From positions 1 through 5,817 of the forward strand of contig CAMWSA010000257.1 of assembly GCA_947176785.1 (NCBI GenBank): a DNA stretch of 5,817 nucleotides. The letters run 5' to 3'. The notes under the pieces were generated by a model that saw only the letters and a list, made by a program, of their open reading frames with translations, ran no database searches and was not told the DNA's origin. Position numbers and translations under genes: made by a program. Source of the DNA: an uncultured Lachnospiraceae bacterium (GTDB taxonomy: Bacteria > Bacillota > Clostridia > Lachnospirales > Lachnospiraceae). This document shows positions 1 through 3,635 of this stretch, one piece after another. The number at the start of each line of letters is the position of its first letter. The first letter of the stretch is position 1.

Positions 1-2
1 CC

Positions 3-86
3 ATGCTCACAAGCCATGACGTAAGGATAGCAGAAAAATTTTCTAAAAATCATCAAAGTTCCGCACAAATTTTGAGGAGAATTTAG
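3..86 (+). other. Possible C-terminal end of an unidentified upstream ORF
   Basis: One plus-strand frame is open from the left edge and closes at TAG (84-86), reading 27 residues that end in the basic stretch AQILRRI. It has an amphipathic, Lys/Arg-rich look, as the C-terminal tail of a real protein might, but I do not recognise it. It begins at the window boundary, so the true start cannot be seen. The other two plus frames close within the first 25 bases. With so little sequence this may equally be a chance open frame. If real, its stop lies about 60 nt before the response regulator start. Confidence 0.2.
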
Positions 87-106
87 AAGATTTTTCGATA
101 ATTGGT

Positions 107-115
107 TGGTATACT
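107..115 (+). promoter_or_regulatory. Extended -10 promoter of the two-component operon
   Basis: TGGTATACT holds a TG dinucleotide one base before TATACT (110-115), which is the extended -10 form. No good -35 hexamer lies 16-18 bp upstream, which fits an extended -10 promoter. Transcription would begin near 121-123, giving a leader of about 24 nt that contains the GAGGAG ribosome binding site (132-137). An AT-rich dyad, AGAAAA-A-TTTTCT (32-44), lies further upstream, but nothing shows that it is an operator. Confidence 0.5.
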
Positions 116-145
116 ATTTATAAAACCTTCTGAGGAGATAATAAA

Positions 146-841
146 TTGAAGATTCTATTAATTGAAGATGACAAGAACCTTTGTAATATGATCAAGCAGC
201 AGCTTACAAAGGAAAATTATATCGTGGATGCCTGCACCAGCGGCGAGGACGGAATGATCTATGCACTCAATCCCGATAACGGCTATGCACTTGCCATTAT
301 AGACCGGATGCTCCCGGTCATTGACGGGCTGACCATCATCAAAGCCATGCGCAAAAAAAAGATATCCATTCCTGTGATCATCATTACCGGGATGTCGGAG
401 TTGAATGACAAGATAGATGGTTTGGATAACGGGGCTGATGATTATCTGGTAAAACCTTTCCACATATCAGAATTATCCGCCCGCATCCGGGCATTAACAC
501 GCAGGCCGACCGTCATATCGGAAAAAAGCAGCCTGCAATACCATGACCTGTCCCTGAACCTCGGCAGGAAGGAATTATCGTGCAATGAAAATACGATACC
601 GCTTACACCGAAAGAGTTTCTTTTAATGTGTGCTTTTTTGGAAAAGCCGGATACAATCCTCACCCGTGAACAGCTTATGCAGAAAGTATGGGAAACAGAC
701 GCTCCCATAGAGCAGGGAAATGTTGATAATTATGTCTATTTCCTGCGTAAGCGGCTGCGGGCTCTGAACAGCGGCTGTTCCATCACAGCATCCTATGGTT
801 CCGGGTATTTATTGGAGATTTGCCATGCTGAAAAATCTTAA
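146..841 (+). CDS. OmpR/PhoB-family DNA-binding response regulator
   Basis: A cytoplasmic transcription factor of 231 aa, the usual size for the OmpR/PhoB class. The N-terminal receiver domain (about 1-118) has the acidic pair D8/D9, the phosphoacceptor D53 in IIDRMLP, the switch threonine T81, Y100 at the aromatic switch position and the invariant K103-P104. The C-terminal winged helix (about 130-225) has the TPKEF segment (154-158), the recognition helix around 192-205 (NVDNYVYFLRKRL) and the wing hairpin ending GSGYLLEI. The start is TTG at 146, chosen because GAGGAG (132-137) sits 8 nt upstream and translation begins directly with the canonical KILLIEDD strand. The 3' end overlaps the downstream kinase gene by 17 nt, so the two are almost certainly cotranscribed and translationally coupled. 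The kinase encoded next is expected to phosphorylate D53. Target genes cannot be inferred from the sequence. Family assignment is very secure. Confidence 0.96.
   Translation: MKILLIEDDKNLCNMIKQQLTKENYIVDACTSGEDGMIYALNPDNGYALAIIDRMLPVIDGLTIIKAMRKKKISIPVIIITGMSELNDKIDGLDNGADDYLVKPFHISELSARIRALTRRPTVISEKSSLQYHDLSLNLGRKELSCNENTIPLTPKEFLLMCAFLEKPDTILTREQLMQKVWETDAPIEQGNVDNYVYFLRKRLRALNSGCSITASYGSGYLLEICHAEKS
814..817 (+). promoter_or_regulatory. Ribosome binding site that fixes the kinase start
   Basis: GGAG lies 7 nt before the ATG at 825. The in-frame ATG at 795 has no comparable site and would add ten residues (MVPGIYWRFA) before the basic MLKNLKREL segment that normally precedes the first membrane helix. 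The site lies inside the response regulator coding region, as expected for a coupled pair. Confidence 0.7.
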
Positions 842-2132
842 ACGGGAATTATATTTCCTTTTTGCCAGCAGCATTATGCTTGTCTTTACAATCGTATTTT
901 TTCTGCTGACACACGAAAATATAAAAACCATGCAGAATGCAGAACTCAGTTTTTTAAACAGACAGGCTACGAATCTTGTCATGCTTTTGGAGAACTCTAC
1001 AAAGTATGTGGAAGATTTAAAAATCTGTGAAAAACAATATGATTATGCTTTCCGCTTATTTACAGAACAAGATGAACTGTCGCCCAGCAAACTTCTTTAC
1101 GAAAGCATTAATATACAAGATACGCCAAAAACAATAGATACTTTTTTGGAAATACTGAGCAATTCAGAAGAATCTTTTTACAATGGTGAATCCAATCACA
1201 GCACTCAGACTGGAATCCACACATTTCACTCTGAAAACGGCAGAACATATCATGGCGTACTTTGTTCAATTTATACCGATTCCGGATACCTGAACCTTGC
1301 AATCGTAAAAGAAAAAAGCGGAATAGCAGCTTTTTCCTCCACAATTATGCATTATTTTCTGATATGGCTTGCAGTCCTCATTGCTGTCCTGTTTGTATCA
1401 ATCCTTATTATCAGGCAGGCAATAAAGCCTGCTGAAAAAACCATGCAGAGCCAGAAAAATTTTATTGCTGCTGTATCCCACGAATTAAAGACACCCCTGG
1501 CAGTCATATTGTCAACCGCAGATGCCATTGAAGCTTCACCAGACTGTACCGTAACCATTAAAAATCAAGCCGCCCTCATTGAAACTGAAATATCCCGCAT
1601 GACAAGGCTGATCCATGACTTACTCCTGTTATCTTCCATTGATGCAGGCAACTGGATATATCACAAATCAAAAATAAACGTGGACACTTTACTTGTCAGC
1701 CTGTATGATAAGTTTGTAAATATCTGTAACCAGAAATCAATCGACTTGCAGATAAGTACGCCAGAAGAATGCTTCCCTTCTCTTATCTCTGATGAAGACC
1801 GTATAAACCAGATTATCAGCATTTTGCTGGACAACGCAATTTTCTATTCACCAGAGCATTCCGTTATTTTGCTGGATGCCTCTGTCCAAAAGAATTATCT
1901 GACCATAAGCATCATAGATCATGGAATCGGGATAAGTGAAGAGGATAAGAAGCATATATTTGACCGCTTTTATAGATGCGATAAATCCCGCACAAAAAAA
2001 GGACACTATGGATTAGGTCTTAGCGTTGCAAATGAACTGATCTCACTTCTTGACGGGAAGATCTATCTAAACGATACCCCTGGGGGCGGATGCACTTTCA
2101 CTATTGCTATACCCTGGAGCATTGCAGAATAA
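825..2132 (+). CDS. Membrane sensor histidine kinase, HisKA/HATPase type
   Basis: A 435-aa sensor kinase, partner of the overlapping response regulator gene. From the N-terminus: a basic start, membrane helix 1 (about 9-29), an extracytoplasmic domain of roughly 144 residues (30-173) and membrane helix 2 (about 174-196). There is only a short linker rather than a full HAMP domain before the H box SHELKTPL, with phosphoacceptor H219. The ATP-binding domain has the N box with N337 in LLDNA, the G1 box DHGIG (365-369), the F box FDRFYR (379-384) and the G2 box GLGLS (396-400), ending GGGCTFTIAIP. All catalytic motifs are intact, so it should autophosphorylate and transfer phosphate. The sensor domain matches no family I recognise. 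Its only two cysteines, C68 and C147, could form a disulfide, which is inference. The large external domain distinguishes it from Bce-type kinases, which have almost none. The ligand is unknown. Confidence 0.95.
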   Translation: MLKNLKRELYFLFASSIMLVFTIVFFLLTHENIKTMQNAELSFLNRQATNLVMLLENSTKYVEDLKICEKQYDYAFRLFTEQDELSPSKLLYESINIQDTPKTIDTFLEILSNSEESFYNGESNHSTQTGIHTFHSENGRTYHGVLCSIYTDSGYLNLAIVKEKSGIAAFSSTIMHYFLIWLAVLIAVLFVSILIIRQAIKPAEKTMQSQKNFIAAVSHELKTPLAVILSTADAIEASPDCTVTIKNQAALIETEISRMTRLIHDLLLLSSIDAGNWIYHKSKINVDTLLVSLYDKFVNICNQKSIDLQISTPEECFPSLISDEDRINQIISILLDNAIFYSPEHSVILLDASVQKNYLTISIIDHGIGISEEDKKHIFDRFYRCDKSRTKKGHYGLGLSVANELISLLDGKIYLNDTPGGGCTFTIAIPWSIAE

Positions 2133-2147
2133 TTGCCTGTAATGCTC
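2117..2147 (+). repeat. Hairpin across the kinase stop codon
   Basis: GAGCATTGCAG (2117-2127) can pair with CTGTAATGCTC (2137-2147): 11 pairs including one G-U, with a 9-nt loop holding the TAA stop (2130-2132). The bases that follow (TAAAGAAGCC) are not U-rich, so this is not a classic intrinsic terminator. It could be a weak terminator or an mRNA 3'-end stabiliser. Confidence 0.45.
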
Positions 2148-2191
2148 TAAAGAAGCCCGAACAGCCCTGACTAAAAACCACATATCATTTG

Positions 2192-2244
2192 ACAAAACGC
2201 AATTCATACATGCTCGTAGACCATGTATGAATTGCGTCCTTTGT
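2192..2244. terminator. Perfect 16-bp inverted repeat, possible bidirectional terminator
   Basis: ACGCAATTCATACATG (2197-2212) is exactly complementary to 2222-2237 across a 9-nt loop. After a 2-nt CC bulge the stem can continue with ACAAA (2192-2196) against TTTGT (2240-2244). It lies between convergent units, the kinase on the plus strand and the reductase unit on the minus strand. Read on the minus strand the stem is followed by TTTTGTC; read on the plus strand by CCTTTGTT. Both tails are only moderately U-rich and the stem has just 6 G/C in 16 pairs. Termination is therefore plausible but not assured, and a mobile-element end or structured RNA remains possible. Confidence 0.45.
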
Positions 2245-2252
2245 TCCAAAGG
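2238..2252 (+). repeat. Small hairpin competing with the base of the 16-bp stem
   Basis: CCTTTG (2238-2243) pairs perfectly with CAAAGG (2247-2252) around a 3-nt loop. It uses the same TTTG bases that could extend the neighbouring stem (2240-2244), so the two pairings are mutually exclusive at that point. Confidence 0.35.
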
Positions 2253-2379
2253 GATTATTTGAATTACTCAGGAACAGATACTCCACCATCAGATATTGTT
2301 CCTTTAGAGAAAGAAAATGCTCAGCCGAATTTTTATTTAAGTGATGGTCGTCTGCCCTGTCATCACTCCTTAACAATAT

Positions 2380-2529
2380 TTAATGAATCTTTTTCCCCAA
2401 CTCGTAGGCTTCTTTGAGCTCCTGCTTCCCTTCAATATCACCCATACCTTTTGTAAACTCCCTGACTAAGGCAGATGTATTTCCTGCCTTACGCGGGCTT
2501 CCGTTTAACACCACTATTTTTTTACCCAT
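2380..2529 (-). pseudogene. Internally deleted NAD(P)H/FMN oxidoreductase remnant
   Basis: A 49-codon minus-strand frame with a normal start (ATG 2529-2527, GGAG at 2541-2538, 8 nt spacing) and TAA stop. Residues 1-28 are a textbook flavodoxin-fold N-terminus: strand KKIVVLNG, the FMN phosphate loop GSPRKAGNT and the first helix ALVREFTKG. Residues 29-49 (MGDIEGKQELKEAYELGKKIH) resemble the extreme C-terminus of the same family. They align with GDIEKTDGCSQAAALAEKI at 163-181 of the intact upstream paralogue. The middle, roughly 130 residues including the Cys cluster and the rest of the FMN site, is missing with no frameshift. It lies 20 nt downstream of the intact gene and is probably cotranscribed with it. 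It cannot be an active reductase. It is either decaying or expressed as a small peptide. Confidence 0.75.
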
Positions 2530-2549
2530 ATTCTCTTCTCCATTTCCTT

Positions 2550-3095
2550 TTAAATTTTTTCTGCCAATGCGGCCGCCTGACTGCATCCATCGGTTTTTTC
2601 AATATCCCCGGCATTCAGAACACCCGGGACAAGTACCTCACCCACCATCTTCCATTTCAGCAGTGCAGCCGAACGCTCGATAGGAATGCGGACACCATCC
2701 ATGACCGACATATCATCTTCTTCACAACAGGTTATCAGTGCGCACTCTTTCCCTGCCACATCCTTGCCGGCAACGCAGAAAGAAAACAGCCTGTCAATGA
2801 CTCCTTTAATCTGTGCGGGGATTGAATACCAGTAAACAGGCATCGTAAAGACAACCGCATCCGCCTCCATGATCGCCGGTGCAACAGCATTAAAGTCATC
2901 ATCAAAAGAACATGCCTTTCCTGTCTTAAAGCAGGTTTCACACGCATGACACCCGCCCACGTTTTTCATTGCGGCATCAAATCGGGTAACCGCATGCCCT
3001 TTCTCCACGGCTGCTTTGATAAATGCATCTGTCATGGCAAAGCTGTTCCCATTTTTGCGCGGACTTCCTGTGATAACAATAATTTTCTTGCTCAT
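2550..3095 (-). CDS. NAD(P)H-dependent flavodoxin-fold oxidoreductase, iron-sulfur flavoprotein-like
   Basis: A cytoplasmic flavoprotein of 181 aa, the normal length for the NADPH-dependent FMN reductase/iron-sulfur flavoprotein family. Strand KKIIVITG leads into the FMN phosphate loop GSPRKNGNS (10-18). C49, C52, C55 and C62 form CX2CX2CX6C, matching the compact motif CX2CX2CX4-7C that binds a 4Fe-4S cluster in Isf-type proteins. DAVVFTMPVYWYSIPAQIKGVIDR (79-102) is the second flavin-contact region, with P86, Y88 and W89. A further CC pair is at 123-124. The start at 3095 is set by a perfect AGGAGG (3110-3105) 9 nt upstream; the frame stays open further upstream without a comparable site. 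It is divergent from an HxlR-family gene, which suggests regulation by that protein in response to quinone, electrophile or redox stress. The substrate is unknown. Cluster binding is inferred from the motif alone. Confidence 0.92.
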   Translation of the reverse strand: MSKKIIVITGSPRKNGNSFAMTDAFIKAAVEKGHAVTRFDAAMKNVGGCHACETCFKTGKACSFDDDFNAVAPAIMEADAVVFTMPVYWYSIPAQIKGVIDRLFSFCVAGKDVAGKECALITCCEEDDMSVMDGVRIPIERSAALLKWKMVGEVLVPGVLNAGDIEKTDGCSQAAALAEKI

Positions 3096-3125
3096 GATTA
3101 ATGTCCTCCTCGTTTTTCCGCAGGA

Positions 3126-3154
3126 TTGACTTTTCCTGCTGTCGATATTATAAT
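3126..3154 (+). promoter_or_regulatory. Strong sigma-A-type promoter of the HxlR-family gene
   Basis: TTGACT (3126-3131) and TATAAT (3149-3154) are separated by exactly 17 bp, matching the consensus at 11 of 12 positions. Transcription would start near 3161, leaving a leader of about 84 nt before the HxlR start. The dyad cluster at 3191-3230 would lie inside that leader, downstream of this start site. The -10 overlaps a palindromic ATTATAAT stretch. Confidence 0.7.
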
Positions 3155-3180
3155 TGTAGCAAGAATAAAACGTAAAACAA
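3153..3180 (-). promoter_or_regulatory. Candidate promoter of the oxidoreductase unit
   Basis: On the minus strand TTGTTT (3180-3175) and TACAAT (3158-3153) are separated by 16 bp. A minus-strand TATAAT at 3152-3147 is an alternative -10 but has a poor -35. Either choice overlaps the opposite-strand hxlR-type promoter, so the two units would compete for polymerase. The match is modest. Confidence 0.35.
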
Positions 3181-3190
3181 GTACGCACAT

Positions 3191-3230
3191 TCAGGTGCGA
3201 TACTTACATCTAAGTTATATACTTACCTGA
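3191..3230. promoter_or_regulatory. Candidate HxlR operator: nested dyads and a direct repeat
   Basis: The segment is bounded by TCAGGT (3191-3196) and its complement ACCTGA (3225-3230). Inside are a direct repeat ATACTTAC at 3200-3207 and 3219-3226 (19 bp between starts), and inverted repeats ACTTA-CATC-TAAGT (3202-3215) and TAAGT-TATAT-ACTTA (3211-3225). TACTTA/TAAGTA-like half sites suit the AT-rich dyads that HxlR dimers bind. It sits just upstream of the HxlR ribosome binding site and beside the oxidoreductase promoter candidate, so autoregulation and control of both units is plausible. Confidence 0.5.
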
Positions 3231-3244
3231 AGGAGAGTGCAAAA

Positions 3245-3583
3245 ATGAATGAACGCTGCATATCAGAGGAGTGTTTGGGAACAACTGGTTTCAGCTATAC
3301 GTTGTCCCTTATTAATGGAAAATATAAAATGACGATTCTTTATACACTTATGGAATTTGGCGTCGTCCGCTTTAATGAAATGAAAAAATATATTGGGGGA
3401 ATTTCCTTTAAAACTCTTAGCTCCACTTTAAAGGAGCTGGAAGCAGACCAGCTTGTCCACCGCGAAGAATACCCCCAGATTCCACCTAAAGTGGAATATT
3501 CCCTTACAGACCGCGGTAAAACACTGATCCCCATTCTTGATTCCATGTGTGAATGGGGATACCAGAACAGAATCACAAGATAA
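3245..3583 (+). CDS. HxlR-family winged-helix transcriptional regulator
   Basis: A 112-aa cytoplasmic DNA-binding protein of typical HxlR length. The features run in family order: LSLINGKYKMTILYTLM (20-36), the usual GKW-type first helix with Tyr for Trp; RFNEMKKYIGGISFKTLSSTLKELE (42-66), the helix-turn-helix; VHREEYPQIPPKVEYSLTDRG (71-91), the wing; and a C-terminal dimerisation helix. The start at ATG 3245 has AGGAGAG (3231-3237) 7 nt upstream. C5 and C10 lie at the N-terminus, near the position of the redox-active Cys6 of YodB, and C102 lies in the C-terminal helix, near YodB Cys101. Thiol-based sensing is therefore plausible but inferred. It is divergent from the oxidoreductase and is probably its repressor or activator; the sequence does not say which. 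Its 3' end converges on the ABC permease gene with 52 bp between stop codons. Confidence 0.94.
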   Translation: MNERCISEECLGTTGFSYTLSLINGKYKMTILYTLMEFGVVRFNEMKKYIGGISFKTLSSTLKELEADQLVHREEYPQIPPKVEYSLTDRGKTLIPILDSMCEWGYQNRITR

Positions 3584-3635
3584 GCTAAGAACCCAGGATG
3601 GGGGGCTGGCTGAGTACAGCAGAGAAGCCTTCCCG

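Noticed and set aside
32..44. AT-rich dyad AGAAAA-A-TTTTCT as a response regulator binding site
   Set aside because: Short AT palindromes are common by chance at this base composition, and there are no tandem direct repeats of the type OmpR-family regulators bind.
795..824. Upstream in-frame ATG for the histidine kinase
   Set aside because: It has no good ribosome binding site and adds ten residues before the normal basic start; ATG 825 has GGAG 7 nt upstream.
2185..2376. 63-codon minus-strand frame starting with TTG
   Set aside because: No suitable ribosome binding site and no recognisable protein; it runs through the hairpin region and is most likely a chance frame.
2223..2417. 64-codon plus-strand frame in the gap between kinase and reductase
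   Set aside because: It begins inside the right arm of the 16-bp inverted repeat, has no ribosome binding site, resembles no protein I know and overlaps the reductase remnant antisense.
3096..3188. 31-residue N-terminal extension of the oxidoreductase
   Set aside because: It crosses the divergent promoter region, is Cys/Tyr-rich and unlike the family. The AGGAGG before ATG 3095 and the immediate flavodoxin strand make the shorter start clear.
3584..3635. Terminator between the convergent HxlR and permease genes
   Set aside because: Only short stems such as GCTG-AGTA-CAGC and GGCT/AGCC are present, and neither strand has a U-tract after them.
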